Assembly (NCBI RefSeq): GCF_902459465.1
Contig: NC_047062.1
Location: forward strand, 560,501 to 624,500
Source: Asterias rubens
Taxonomy: Eukaryota; Echinodermata; Asteroidea; Forcipulatida; Asteriidae
DNA: 64,000 nucleotides
Direction: 5' to 3'
How positions within the stretch are numbered: position 1 is the stretch's first letter; each line of letters opens with the position of its first letter. Under the pieces are notes generated by a model. The model had not been told where the DNA came from. It was given only the letters and a program-made list of their open reading frames with translations, and did not search any database. Shown here in pieces: positions 23,515-35,900 of the stretch. The translations under genes were made by a program, and so were the position numbers.

Positions 23515-24109
23515 CAGACGGAATGACACACTTAGGTTTTACATTCATTATTTGTTTGCTCTCCGAGTGTCTGTATTAAGCCCTTGCATTGTCCGCCATC
23601 GATGATTAAACTTGCATGAGGCTACCAGTGGCTGAGAGGCATGCACTTTTCCATTGTTTATTATCAAAGGTGGTGGTCAATGATGTCATGTGCAACCCTT
23701 CTATTAAACCAGATCTTTCTCCAGTTGAAAAGTCAACCATTCTTGACCCATCTGATGAAACTATGGCTGCTGTTTTTAACTGAGGCTATTCATTTAAACC
23801 CTATGGACTATTTAGAGGTTTGGTAAAGGTTCATTTTATTAATTGGAGGTTTGATGTCGTCTAACTCTTTGATGAGTTTTAGACATTTGAGAAACAGAAT
23901 AAGCTTATGGAAGCTGTAGAGGTCGTGCTTGCAGCTTACTCGTCTGGCTTTGAACTATGTCACCTCTTTAGTTTGTACAGTTGAAGATGCTAGACCTTGT
24001 TCCAATTTGATGGCTCTGCTTAACGTGTAGTTTGGGGGATATCATCTAGTTATCACCATTCTGTGCTTACTGGGTTAGTGCAAAGTTTCTGTGTTATATG
24101 AAGTATGCA

Positions 24110-24790
24110 CCAGCACAAGAAAAACATATACTTTTTTGGGGTTGATTAAAGAATTGACTAGAGTGGGGTTCGAACCAACGAGCTCCGGATTAAAATGCCG
24201 GCGCTCTACCAACTGAGCTACATGTATCTAGCCCTATCCTGGCAGTGTCCCTATTTTGTCAATATTTTTGTTCAGGGGTGCCAGTCAGAAGCCATTGAAC
24301 AGTTAACTGCTGTATAGCCAGGGATCACACCCAAATTATGATACAACCTGGGAAGCGGCAGCCAGGGGATCACCTTAAGGGGATGCGACTTTTTGTTTCA
24401 GATATCAATATAAACCACAAGGGAAACTGACTAGGTAAATTTTGAAATGATTTTTGGGGTTGAACAAAGAATTGACTAGAGTGGGATTCGAACCAACGAC
24501 CTCCGGTTTAACGTGCCGGCGCTCGACCAACTGAGCTATCTAGCCCTATGTTGGCAGTGTCCCTATTATGTCAATATCTTTGTTCAGGGGTGCCAGTCAG
24601 AAGCCATTGAACAGTTAACTGCCGTGTAGCCAGGGATCACACCCAAATTATGATACAACCTGGGAAGCAGCAGCCAGGGGATCACCTTAAGGGGATGCGA
24701 CTTTTTGTTTCAGATATCAATACAAACCACAAGGGAAACTGACTGGGTAAATTTTGAAATGATTATTGGGGTTGAACAAAGAATTTACTA
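24110..24790 (-). repeat. Two tandem copies of a tRNA-derived SINE-like repeat
   Basis: Each copy of about 315 bp contains, on the minus strand, a tRNA-like head (AGTTGGTAGAGCGCCGGC ... GTTGGTTCGAACCCCACTCT). On the plus strand it is followed by GGGGTGCCAGTCAGAAGCCA and a tail with CAGTTTCCCTTGTGG in complement. A and B boxes are recognisable, but the anticodon arms differ and the acceptor stems do not pair well. I call these SINEs rather than tRNA genes. Confidence 0.75.
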
Positions 24791-24844
24791 GATTTACTTA
24801 TGTACATTACGGAACCCATTGCTAAAATACAAGATTCGAACTGC

Positions 24845-25095
24845 CTCTAGCTACCAGGCAATCTCGGTAGTCTAGTTGGTAAGACACTGCTCTAGAATTG
24901 CAAGGGCCGTGGGTTCGAACTGCCTCTAGCTACCAGGCAATCTTGATAGTCTAGTTGGTAAGACACTGCTCTAGAATTGCAAGGGCCGTGGGTTTGAATC
25001 CCATCCCAGTAATATGCCTGTATTTTCCTTTTCACAGAGCTCTGAAAAGTAGTGAGTAAACATGCCTAACACACATTGGTGTATGTTGGTAAAAC
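24845..25095 (+). repeat. Second tRNA-derived SINE family, head duplicated
   Basis: The head TAGTCTAGTTGGTAAGACAC ... GGGCCGTGGGTTCGAA occurs at about 24868-24920 and again at 24945-25005. A 3' region with AGTAATATGCCTGTATTTTC and CTAACACACATTGGTGTA follows. The same 3' tail recurs near 61260-61340. Confidence 0.75.
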
Positions 25096-25279
25096 CATAA
25101 TGTTATTAGTACATCTGTCATTTCTCAAAAGGGAATTTCTGCACAAATGTAGAAAGACTGTTGGAAACAGTCATGAATACAGTGAGATGATCATTACTAT
25201 AGCAACATAATATATGACCTCTTTGACCTCTATGGAATTCATGGGTTGGTAAGTAAAGGTGAGCAAAGGGCACATCACA

Positions 25280-25640
25280 GTAAGAATCAATTGGCATAAA
25301 GCAAACTATGTAAGAAACACAGCAGGATGTCTGGTCATGTAAGAATCAATTGGCACAAAGCAAACTATGTAAGAATCAATTGGCATAAAGCAAACTATGT
25401 AAGAATCAATTGGCATAAAGCAAACTATGTAAGAATCAATTGGCATAAAGCAAACTATGTAAGAAACAGCAGGATGTCTGGTCATGTAAGAATCAATTGG
25501 CATAAAGCAAACTATGTAAGAAACAATTGGCATAAAGCAAACTATGTAAGAAACACAGCAGGATGTCTGGTCATGTAAGAATCAATTGGCATAAAGCAAA
25601 CTATGTAAGAAACACAGCAGGATGTCTGGTCATGTTTGTA
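25280..25640 (+). repeat. 30-bp minisatellite with higher-order structure
   Basis: Units of ATGTAAGAATCAATTGGCAT plus AAAGCAAACT are punctuated three to four times by AACACAGCAGGATGTCTGGT. Open frames on both strands result from the 30-bp period and are not coding. Confidence 0.95.
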
Positions 25641-25649
25641 CTCTTTTAA

Positions 25650-28600
25650 CAGGTGTCACATTGACATCCAAGTAATATACACGTACATGTATCCGGACAC
25701 TACCATCGTGCTCACATGTTAAAAGTAACCAATTATTTTCAATTTCTGTATTTTGTAAAAGTTTTTTTAATTCCCTGTTTACAAACAGAGAGTTTATTAC
25801 TTTTGATGTTATGATTTCAGCATCGAACTGTAAGTATTTAGAGAATTTAACATCTAAATTGGTCATATAAGTCTGTCATGTTTTCTGTAAAGCAACGATG
25901 TGTGGGATTTTGGTTTGCCAATGCAGGTAACTAGAATCAAGTAATTATGAGGTTAATGTTCTTGCTGAATTCCGACAATTAATTTTCCTTGTGTTATCCT
26001 GGTATAAAGATTTAAAAGTTAATTTCTACAACATTGACAAAGATTACACACTTGCATTGTCTTTATGCCACGTTAGCGATGGAGTGTGATCTGTGAAATT
26101 TTAAACATTAAGAGAATAGTTGTTTACCTTTTATATCAATGAGAGAAAACCAGGGAAAATGCAAAGTGTGATCTTTCTGAACATTGTACAAGCATTAACT
26201 TTCAAGTCGTGAACTAAAACAGATCATTGAGTCTGAAAATGCATGAGACTAATAACAGAAACTAGGTTTGGGTTTGTATTTCCGACATCTTTTTTTGACA
26301 TGAAATGTAACTACAACTGTACATGTACTAATTCTAATGCCCGTCTTTACAACATGTGTATCTACACAAGGTACAGTGTTGTATAATTATGAACCAACAG
26401 TACATGTACATACCTTCATGATATTTGGCCTTGGGGGTTGCAAATAAGTATGTCAGGTTTCAACTCATGTTGCAGTTTCACACCCTCACATACAATGTGA
26501 GGAATGGCTAATTTCAAAATCTCCTTTTTTTTTCCCCATGTGCATTCTGTACCAATTCAAAGTTCTATCCTACGCACCATATTTGTTGTATTGTGTTTTG
26601 TTGGCGTTTTTCATACATGTACGTGCTTGGGTGCACCAATTTGGAACAATAGTTGCAAAGGTTTTCTCGCTCAGTGATTTTCAATGTGGAAAAGCTCCAA
26701 GGTAGCAGGGTATTATGTGTTGATAATGAAGTGCAAAGGAGTTTAGACCTGTGCAAAGGCTTTCATTTGAACACACAGGCAGTTTGAAGGACATGTTTTC
26801 AAGTGAACAACAACTGTCATACCTTTCTAACAGTTTATCCAACAGTTAGGCCACTTCTACGTATCATCAACAAAGTCAATGGAATGTTTGTGGTGAAGGA
26901 CATGTACACAATTCTTATCAGAAAAGGTTCAAAAGTAACTTCCTCTGCAGAGGTGTAAAACAACCTTGAAGTTTTTGTTTTGTTGGCTTAGTGTGATTTA
27001 CCTCTTGATTTGTAAATCTTTAAATTGGTACAGGGTTATATGCCTATTATTTTCAACTTCATTTGCCTTATTCACTTTTCAATATTTAAATTCTGTAGCA
27101 ATCTCTACTTTAATTTGTCAAATTTTCAATTCGAGCTTTAACATATTGGGGATAAAATTACATGTTTTCAGTTAATATTTCACACAAAGTCTTACGCCAA
27201 ATGCCAGCAAACAGATGCAAAGAATTGTTTACAAAGTTTTAAAAATGACTTTGTGCCCCAGTTGGATGTGTATGGGTTTAAAAATTAATATGCTGTATAA
27301 TATTTAAAATATTTATTTGTAAGATAATTAAGTTGGTGTGGAGGTTTTCATTTATTTTGTCCTGGTGGTGTTGTGTATACACATGATGTTTGAAACAATG
27401 TGGTTGGATATTAAGCTAATAAATTCAAGTAGTTTACGTAATAAGAGGCTTTTCTATTGGCTTGGAGTTTATTCAATTAATATTGAGGTGAAAATGGAAG
27501 TAAATTTAGGTAAAGTAGATAAGGTAAATTAGGAAGAACTTCACAATTTGTAGGTAAAACATGTACCAGTGGAGCATTAAGTATTTCCCAACTCGTAATT
27601 TATAGTAAAATATGTAGGAACTGAAGTTGACACAAAATCGTGAGAGGAGTATAAGGTTGGGTTTTGATTTCAGAAGTTATTAAAATGTATTTAAATGTTT
27701 TAAAAAGTGATGTTGTTCATATATTAATTTTGTCCTTATTAAATTTATTATTTTATAGGCCATATTATCTCTATTATTCGTCGTTTGTCTAAAAGTTTGT
27801 ATCGTTGTTTGGTCGTGAAAAAAAACCACCTTGGAAACCACAGGCACACTAAAAAAACTAAGAAAAATACGTTTGCAAATTTTGTTTTGTAAATTCACAT
27901 CGTTTCCTTTTTAAGACAAATTTTCTTTACGAGTTGACCTGGCTTGTATTTTTATACAAGCCTTGAAAACAAAACAATATAGAGGAATTAGTGGGTACCA
28001 CCTTGGCCATAGAAAACCAAACCCATATCAGACGTGATATCATGAAACGATCCAGACGTTCAAAGTTGGGTCAACTTTTTGTGGTGAACTTGAGTATTGT
28101 TCACACAGTGACAACCGAAGCCTTTTAATAACTACGTCACACAGAGCGCAAGGTCCCAAGTTTGGGGTTTAGTAAAGCGCGACCAACAAATTGCAATCCT
28201 TGATTGAAAAAAGGTCATAACTCTCGATGCATTCGCTTGTCACTTTTGATCGTCTGACGAGTTCAGAAAGTCAGAGTAGTATTTTAACGCAAAGTTACCC
28301 CCTGTCCAATATTTGCATAAGAGAGTGAACATAATGTAAACTATGCCAAGTTCATAACTTCAGGCTGGCGTCTTGTTAACAGACAATAGTTTTAAAAAAA
28401 TCAAGTGTTGTTTTTTAATAAATAAAACTTTATTTGTTATTCCAACATAAAAACAATTTATTACATTATGCAAAATATGGACTCGTCCAGGTTTGGAATG
28501 ACTCTCCTTAGAAAATAATAATTAAAAAACTTACGTTGTGAAAGTTTGTGTTTTCTTGCTCCTACCAGTAAACCGTTACAAATAAAGTTAAAGTTTAGTC

Positions 28601-29170
28601 CTGTTTTCAGAAATCATTATCATTTCGTTTGGAACACAAGCAGAATAAATAACGGATGTAGTTTGCATATGAGTTTCTGATTTAATAGAACGCAACTTTG
28701 TTCTTAAATTTATCTATGATGTAGGCCTTTGATTTCTTTACGAGTTGTTATGTATTTCTGAACAACCGAGAGCATAGATTTGTCCACTCTTCCTAAACAA
28801 CGGCAAAGAAAGGCTAACGATAAATCCCTAATAACAATAACATGAACATAATTATTGGAGGATTATAATTATAAGTGATTTTACTTTCCCATTACACTTT
28901 TTATGATTGACCAAAAATCCCAACACGGTTGTTGTACTAGCATTTGTGTGAACATTGCATTATGCACGATATTTTGCTAAAATATTTCAGTGGTTTCAGT
29001 TTTTAGTCATGATTGAAAGTTTGTTCAACAAAATATGGAATGAGTAAACGGAATTCTCAAATAAAGGCAGCTATACAAATGCCCATGATAGTGTTTGGAA
29101 GTTGGTATTCCCGCCGTGAGTTCATAAACCAGTCGTCTGGGTTTTTGCAACCGAGAGTTTTTGCAACTTT
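25650..29170. other. Gene-free AT-rich interval
   Basis: I find no exon with splice signals, no array and no clear inverted-repeat element here. The last part (28.4-29.17 kb) may be the 3' UTR or downstream flank of the minus-strand 783-residue gene, but no poly(A) signal was pinned down. Confidence 0.45.
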
Positions 29171-29172
29171 AG

Positions 29173-31524
29173 CTATCGCACCTGATGATTTAGAGTTTTT
29201 CTCCCATTTGCGATCTTTTCCTGGGCACTCCAGCTTCTTATCCGTTCTTTCTCCAGCACAAGGAGTTCTTCTGGAGCAATCTGTAAGATGTCTGTGATGG
29301 TGCTAAGGAGACCCGATCGTTTATGTCTTACTAATGTGGTAGCATCCTTGGATAAGAGAAGACAGGCACGACAAGGTCTGCCGTTCGAATCCCGCCTAAA
29401 GCGTAACCTTGCCACGTTCATATACAGCAAGTTGTAGACATGAGATTGCAAAGACATTACCCACGTTATGTGCAGCCCCTCAGTGGTGGTGAAAAATGAC
29501 CTGAAGATGCAGATAAGGAGATGGGTCTTCAGTTCGCATAGATGTGTATTGGGTGGAACTTGGATGTAGATCTTAACATACACAGTTGGGACATTCCTTG
29601 AAGCTACTGTAAGATACGTCTCAATATCTGACTCTATTCCGGGAGGGATCCACCTCAAAGGAGGTTTAACAGCGATGTAGTTATCGGGCCATTCAAACGA
29701 CTCGTAAGATTCACTGTGTCTTAAAGTGTCTGCTTTCATCTTGATATTCTCCTTATGTTTCCCTCTAACATGTTTCCCTGTTCGTTTTAGAGTTTGTTTC
29801 AGGGTCTGTTTCGTGGTTTTACTGGGAGTGTCGTCGCAGTTTTCAGATCCCAGTATTCTTGGCCGATACTTTTGGTTCGGGGTCAAAGTAAAATGAACTT
29901 TTTTATTCTTGAGGATCTTTGGCATTCTGAGAGTTCCTGTCCTACTTCTCCTGTTGAGTCGACTTGGCACATCTTCCTTTTGTCTGCAGTTTCCGTTAAT
30001 GTTCCCGTTAGGAAGTCTAGCCTCCATGAACTCTGTGCTAAGTGGGCTGGTGATGAAACTGCTTGACTCTGCATCCACTGAGCATCCATCTTCGGCGATG
30101 TTGTTGGAGAATCTCGTACAGGCACAGTTGTTGTGCTCAAAGTCCTGAATTAATACTGTTTCTATTACCTTTTCTTCATCTTCTTCAACCTCATCCTCAT
30201 CCTCGCTGTCAACACATTCAATGATCACAAGACTTTCTGATGAGGTTGTTATAGCACACTGTCCTCTCATGTCACCCGATGTGCCCCGGTGTAGAGAACG
30301 GCTGGGCTTGGGGCTCGTTATGGGAACACTAGTGCAAGTATAGTCCGTACCGTCGGAGTTGTAGTGAAAGAAAGTTACCTCGCCGTGCTGGTCGTCTGTG
30401 GTCCTTTCTCTATGGTTGAAGGCTGGTGGTGGGTTATCTTCGGTTGACTCAGTTTCTTTAAGGAATGGATCACACTGGGAGAAATCGCTAGGCAAGTATG
30501 AACTCATGTCCTGTAGTTCCACGTCAGCCGGCTCCTTCTTGAAGCTAGCCAGTAAATGTTTAATCAGAGGGTGCCGAGACAGCCTGCTGCCCGCCATGAC
30601 ATGTTGCCCGTGAATGCCATGATTTACATCAATACATTTCTTCCTTCGTCGTTCCACTGAACCGGAACGGCCTGCAGTTTTGGCATTCTTCCCCTTGTTC
30701 AATGGTTTGTAGTCTTTAGTTTTGGAACTTGATACAGGCGCTACCAAATCCTCATTGACGGTGACAATAGGGGGCTTTGGGGAGCTCGTGCTTCTCTCGG
30801 GGCCAGCTTCATCTGAATATTGCCTCCAAATCGATGCCATAACACTGGGAACAAATAAAGCCGCTGAGGTGCCAGGACTTTTCTTATACCGCGGTTGCAT
30901 TATTGTCGGCATATTACTCTCGCTAGTTGGGTTAAATACATCAAGGAGGACACTCTTAAGATGGCCAGACCATTGTTGAGATATTCCGACTGAAGGAATA
31001 TTAAATCCCCAGTCTAATCCATCCGTCCATCCGGATGAGCCAATAGATGTACTTGATCCAGAGCTGTTGATGTGGTAAAAAGATTGAGGTTTCTGTAACT
31101 CTGGTATCAAATCCAAAACAGATGGACTCGAGCTGTAACAGTGGAAATCACTCGAAGTTGTCGATTGGTGACTTTCTTCAATAATGGCGTCTAATATCGG
31201 GTGGTTTGGATGGTTTATATTATTCTCGAGTTCCTGGCACTCCGGGGATGCTGTTCCCCAGCTCCCTGCCGCAATAAAGCCCACACACTGCGGGTCAGAT
31301 TGCTCCCCAGCTTGACTCGTAACCTCATTCCTGGTGTCTTCGTGAGCTAACTCTGGGATGTGAGTGTGGATTGGTTGATGATCAAAGGTTGAATGGGGGT
31401 GTGTGTGGTAAATCGTTGCTGATGGGCTCAGCCAAGACGGTCCTACAAGATGTTGTCTGCTGTCACTGATTTTATAGATGACCCGTTTCTTTGTCCCAAT
31501 ACGTGGACGGTCGCTTGTAGTCAT
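29173..31524 (-). CDS. Unrecognised 783-residue protein, single coding exon
   Basis: A continuous minus-strand frame of 804 codons (31587 to 29173). A good acceptor (TTTATTTTATTCAG) lies 14 bases before the internal ATG at 31522-31524, so the coding start is taken there (MTTSDRPRIGTKKR) and a 5' UTR exon is expected upstream. I do not recognise the family. The N-terminal two thirds is low-complexity and probably disordered, with a basic cluster SVERRRKKC (about residue 290) and an acidic run SEDEDEVEEDEE (about 440-451). KNKKVHF (about 540-546) fits the RVxF protein-phosphatase-1 docking consensus. The last about 150 residues (from WPDNYIAVKPPLRWIPPG) look globular, with hydrophobic strands and helices. 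An uninterrupted frame of this length with non-repetitive composition is very unlikely by chance. Confidence 0.8.
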   Translation of the reverse strand: MTTSDRPRIGTKKRVIYKISDSRQHLVGPSWLSPSATIYHTHPHSTFDHQPIHTHIPELAHEDTRNEVTSQAGEQSDPQCVGFIAAGSWGTASPECQELENNINHPNHPILDAIIEESHQSTTSSDFHCYSSSPSVLDLIPELQKPQSFYHINSSGSSTSIGSSGWTDGLDWGFNIPSVGISQQWSGHLKSVLLDVFNPTSESNMPTIMQPRYKKSPGTSAALFVPSVMASIWRQYSDEAGPERSTSSPKPPIVTVNEDLVAPVSSSKTKDYKPLNKGKNAKTAGRSGSVERRRKKCIDVNHGIHGQHVMAGSRLSRHPLIKHLLASFKKEPADVELQDMSSYLPSDFSQCDPFLKETESTEDNPPPAFNHRERTTDDQHGEVTFFHYNSDGTDYTCTSVPITSPKPSRSLHRGTSGDMRGQCAITTSSESLVIIECVDSEDEDEVEEDEEKVIETVLIQDFEHNNCACTRFSNNIAEDGCSVDAESSSFITSPLSTEFMEARLPNGNINGNCRQKEDVPSRLNRRSRTGTLRMPKILKNKKVHFTLTPNQKYRPRILGSENCDDTPSKTTKQTLKQTLKRTGKHVRGKHKENIKMKADTLRHSESYESFEWPDNYIAVKPPLRWIPPGIESDIETYLTVASRNVPTVYVKIYIQVPPNTHLCELKTHLLICIFRSFFTTTEGLHITWVMSLQSHVYNLLYMNVARLRFRRDSNGRPCRACLLLSKDATTLVRHKRSGLLSTITDILQIAPEELLVLEKERIRSWSAQEKIANGRKTLNHQVR

Positions 31525-32990
31525 TACGATAGTAATTTCTGAATAAAATAAATAAACAAAGATCAAAATTTCAATCGCTTTATTCAAGCATGGAGGTATT
31601 CCTCCATGATTTAGGTAGCAAAATTGTAATGCATGTCAACATTATCCTTGGTTTAAATTCACCCCTCTGATGGTACGGGACTACTGCCCAACCTCAAGCC
31701 CCGAACTTAGACAGCTGGTGTTTTTATGATATTGCGACAATTTCTTTTTCTTTCAATTCACTGAAATTTTCTTTAAGAAACAGTTTTCGTTTTTTTGAAA
31801 AGCCCACCATGTTTGCTCATTTTTGTGTACGTCGCAAATAAAAAAGTATAACACAACTATTATAGGGACAGTTAAGTTTACTCTGATGAAAACAATTTCA
31901 GATTGGAAAGAAGAAGCTTTTAGATAAAATGCACATTGTTACACTAGTTTTTTTTCTCCCAGCTCATGGGGGCCTACCGAAGATTTTGTCGGTTAACCTA
32001 CTTCTTATTATAGTCCTAGCCTAACTATTTGTATATTTATCCCGAGTGGAGTTTGTGTTCAGTACCGAACAGATACAGATGACCAAGGCTACATTCAACG
32101 TCAAAATGTTGAAGTCTGCTTTGAAGTTAGTAAACAAATAGTACACGAGGACATGTCATGAAGCTCTTCAAGAAAAGCTAAGGGCTCAATCTCATGCAAC
32201 GCTTCTTCACACAGTGATATGGATTATAACTGGAACAGCCTCCCAGCCCAAAGTGGTAAAACAGCCGGACAACCAATCACTTCAAAATAGCTTTGTGAGT
32301 CATGGATATGGGGTGTTAATGAAAAGGCATAAGCCTAGGCCCCTAAGCCTACACTAGTAAACAAAAATCCCAACTTCAAGTTTAGGTATAGTATAAATCA
32401 AAGTGTACTGTAAGTGTAAGTGGAACTTTAACAGAGTGCCCAAACGTGTCATAAAACAACAAAAACACATTTTAGTAAACACACATTCAAACAATTATTA
32501 AGATGTTTTATTTACTAAAATTAAATGCCATAACAAAACTAAATACACATGTAGTTCCTTTCTTGATTAGCTCAAATGGTGGTAGGCTGCCCTACTCTTG
32601 TTTTACACGTAGGCCTACCACTATTAGTATTAGGCCTAATGGAGGCATAGTCCTTTTCTCCAGAAAGGTGCACTTGCCACAACAAAGTTATAACTTTTAA
32701 TCAAAGATATTACAACAAAGCAATAAATACTTACAAAATGTATGATCTGTTGTTATAAAAGATTCAACTGACTTGTTAAAATAATATTCCATTTTTCCCC
32801 CTTTTTTTTGCGCGGCAGCCTGTGGTCCTATAATAATTAGCGCGTGTTTTTTAAAGAATAGTTTAGGCGCTTTAATTTGTTGGAGGAATAAAACACACTC
32901 AAACAAACAAAGCATAGAGGTCACAAAGGTCAAATCCCACATGCGCGCAGCAGACACTTGGTAAAATCTGTGTGTTTTGCATGCAGAAAT
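31525..32990. promoter_or_regulatory. Divergent intergenic region between the 783-residue gene and TRMT6
   Basis: The two genes point away from each other across about 1.45 kb. A more GC-rich patch with GCGCGGCAGCC and GCGCGTG (32.80-32.95 kb) immediately precedes the TRMT6 ATG and may hold its start sites. No TATA box or defined element was assigned. The remainder is AT-rich with no repeat recognised. Confidence 0.4.
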
Positions 32991-35900
32991 ATGGCTACAA
33001 AAAGTGACGCGAGTGTTATAAAACAGGGCCAAAATGTCATTCTGAAGAAAGGGAAGAATCTCAGACTTTATCAAGTATGGAAGAAAAGGTAAGTTATCGT
33101 TAGTAAAACCTTAGTTGAATCATGAATTGATGAAACGTGTACTGTATCCTAGTCCTTAGTCTTACCAGTTTTCACGGTATTAATTATGCCTTTTTCTTTG
33201 CATTGCCATTGCCCCATTGGGAAAAAATAATGATGCGATATATCAACCGATCAACCTAATTATCTTAATTTGTTTATACTAAGTATGCAAACATAAATAA
33301 GAACTTGATGGACATTGAACTTTTCACACCACACACCGATCTTCAATGACTTTACTGGTCCCATTTGTTTTGAGTTTTTCCTGTTTTCAAGGCAAACGAG
33401 AAAGAATGGTGAAGCCATATGTGGAAGAAATATCTGTAGTGACTGCAGGTGTTCTGTGAGACTCTGTGTATGACTCTATAGCCAGCAGTTGTCTTCATTT
33501 TATTCACAATATATTTTATGACATTTTAAAAATTACCATGGTAGGGCCTAGCCTAATTTGCCAAAAAAAAAAAAAAAAGTGTGAATAATTAATTATTGGC
33601 TTTTAAATCTGATTTTTATTTATTAAAAAAAAAGAAATTCCCCTTAATATTTATAATTAAAAAAAAATCTCAAAAAATACTAGAAAATAATATATAAGGC
33701 ACATGGCTTCTTTTCTCTGTATTTTTTTTTCCCAGAATGCTCAGCAGAATGTTCAGTTACATGATTTGATTATCGTGAATTGTGAATTTAAATAGTGTTT
33801 GATGAAACTTTTCGGCGGGAATTTTTTTTTTATATCGCCTAAAGTAAACATTATGGCGAATATTGTACCTTCAGCAAGTAGAAATGCCTAAAATACCAAA
33901 CTTTTTGCATTTACAAGTGCAAATAACCAGTGGAGCCTTAGGTGTTGCTTAGTTTTGGTCAAGGGAGAGGAGACTCTTTGCTTGGCAAATAAAACCAACA
34001 TTTTTGTATCTAGGGACTGTTTAGTGTTTACATCGCGCACAGAGAGGTAAAAGATTTGCCTCGATTTTAGGGACACCTTGAAAATAGGACCTCCTACGAT
34101 ATATCTACTCTCTGACCATGGAGGTTGAATTCTGACTGAGTCTGGCCCTGGCTGGTTGAGTCTGTCTGACAATATTTGGGTCGGTTTTCATATTCACCAG
34201 TTCTTGTGATATTTTCTTTGAATGTTTTAAATGATATATTTTCTGGTTTTTATACCTCCATGGTGTGACCAATTTTTCAAAAACGGATATCTCATTCATT
34301 GAGCTAAAATTACTAAATAAATGATTATATATATATTTTATTTCAATCAATCATATCGAATGCAAAAGTGGCGGCGCCATACCATACAGAAAACTTTTCC
34401 TCCCAAGCTGTTCAAAGCAAGTGTTCAAAGCGAAAAAAGAGTTGTGTCCTCAAATTCACATCAAATTCAAATTCGCTTTGCATTCAAAGGAAGTTAGTTG
34501 CGAAAACGTAACCCTCCTCTGGCTGTCGGGAGGAGGGTTATGGAATGGGCTTAACTCAGACTTGTCAGAGCAACTTTATGGAAATACCATTAATTTTTTA
34601 ATTTTTTATGTTAATACTTATAGTTATAACTTGATGTAGCTCTATCTGTTGTCAAAGAGTTTTATGTATTATTTACAATTGATAAATTGTCATTTCTTGT
34701 TTGTTTGTTCCTTTGTTTTTTGATATAGGAAGGTGCAATTAGATAAAAAACACTTTTGTCTTGATGATGCAATTGGTAAGCCATATGGGACTACATGGGA
34801 GCCGAGTGGTAAAGGTTTACAGCAAATAACACCAGACTGTGAACCAGAGGAAGGAGATGGGCAAGGTATGTCAAATTTTTAATAAATATCTGGTTTGTTT
34901 TCTAAGCTGGCTGATTGGAAATTTACCATGAAGTTTGTGTCAATAAGAATTTATTTAAACATTTCCAGGACAGCTATATAATGCAGGGCCATTTTTGTGG
35001 GTTATCCTGAACAATCCTGAAGTGGTCCTCAGAATTCTAAGACTACCAATCTGAGAAAAATTGTGCATTTCGCGTCAAATAAATGCCATCTTGTTGTGTA
35101 TTTTTTAGGAATAATTGTTGTACCAATGTTTTTAATGAGCTTTTAATCTGTCGTTGTTTTATTTGATTACCAGTTTTTGTAATAATTATGTAAAGTACAT
35201 TGTTTGTTGATGTTCTGTGCTCATTATTATTCATTGTTCATTAACTGTTTCGATGTTAAAATTAAAATAGATTCTATACTTCTTGCTACCTTTAGTGATT
35301 GGTGTTATTCAAAATTCACATTTTCTTCTGTTTTTGGTATCCTGACATAGACTCTTCAAATGTTGATTGTGTAATAACTGTGAATGATGCTATTTAATTT
35401 TAACAATTTTTAAAGATATATTTTGCCATGAGAATTTCCTCTAGAATTACGAGCTTCGTAAAGTAGTCTTTTGTTGATTTCTACAGCAGGAGGAGCGGAC
35501 AATCGTTCTATTAATGACGACAGACATTCACAGAAACTAAAAGATGAAGATATTAAGGAGCTGAGAAGTCAAGGCAAGACTGGAGAGGTTAGAATAACTT
35601 TCTCTTCATCAAGCAAGACCACCAGTTTCAATAAGCTGGTCAATAACAACAAACTAAAACTTAGGCAGAGTCCAAAACGGCTACTACAGCTACAGCTACA
35701 GCTAGATCAGCGCATCTGTCATTGTTGAAAAATAGGCAGACATGCCGATCTAGTCATACCTGTAACCAAAGTCCCTGTGTCTGACACAGCCTAAGCTAAT
35801 TGTTTGCCTTCTTTATAGAGGCTCTGTCGTCACGTTCAAATCAGGTCTTTGGCTTTACCTGGAATTATGAACTCTCATCCTGCTACTACATGCACACACC

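Noticed and set aside
24140-25010. Genuine tRNA genes
   Set aside because: A and B boxes are visible but acceptor stems do not pair, copies are embedded in longer repeated units with common tails, and anticodon arms vary; SINEs explain them better.
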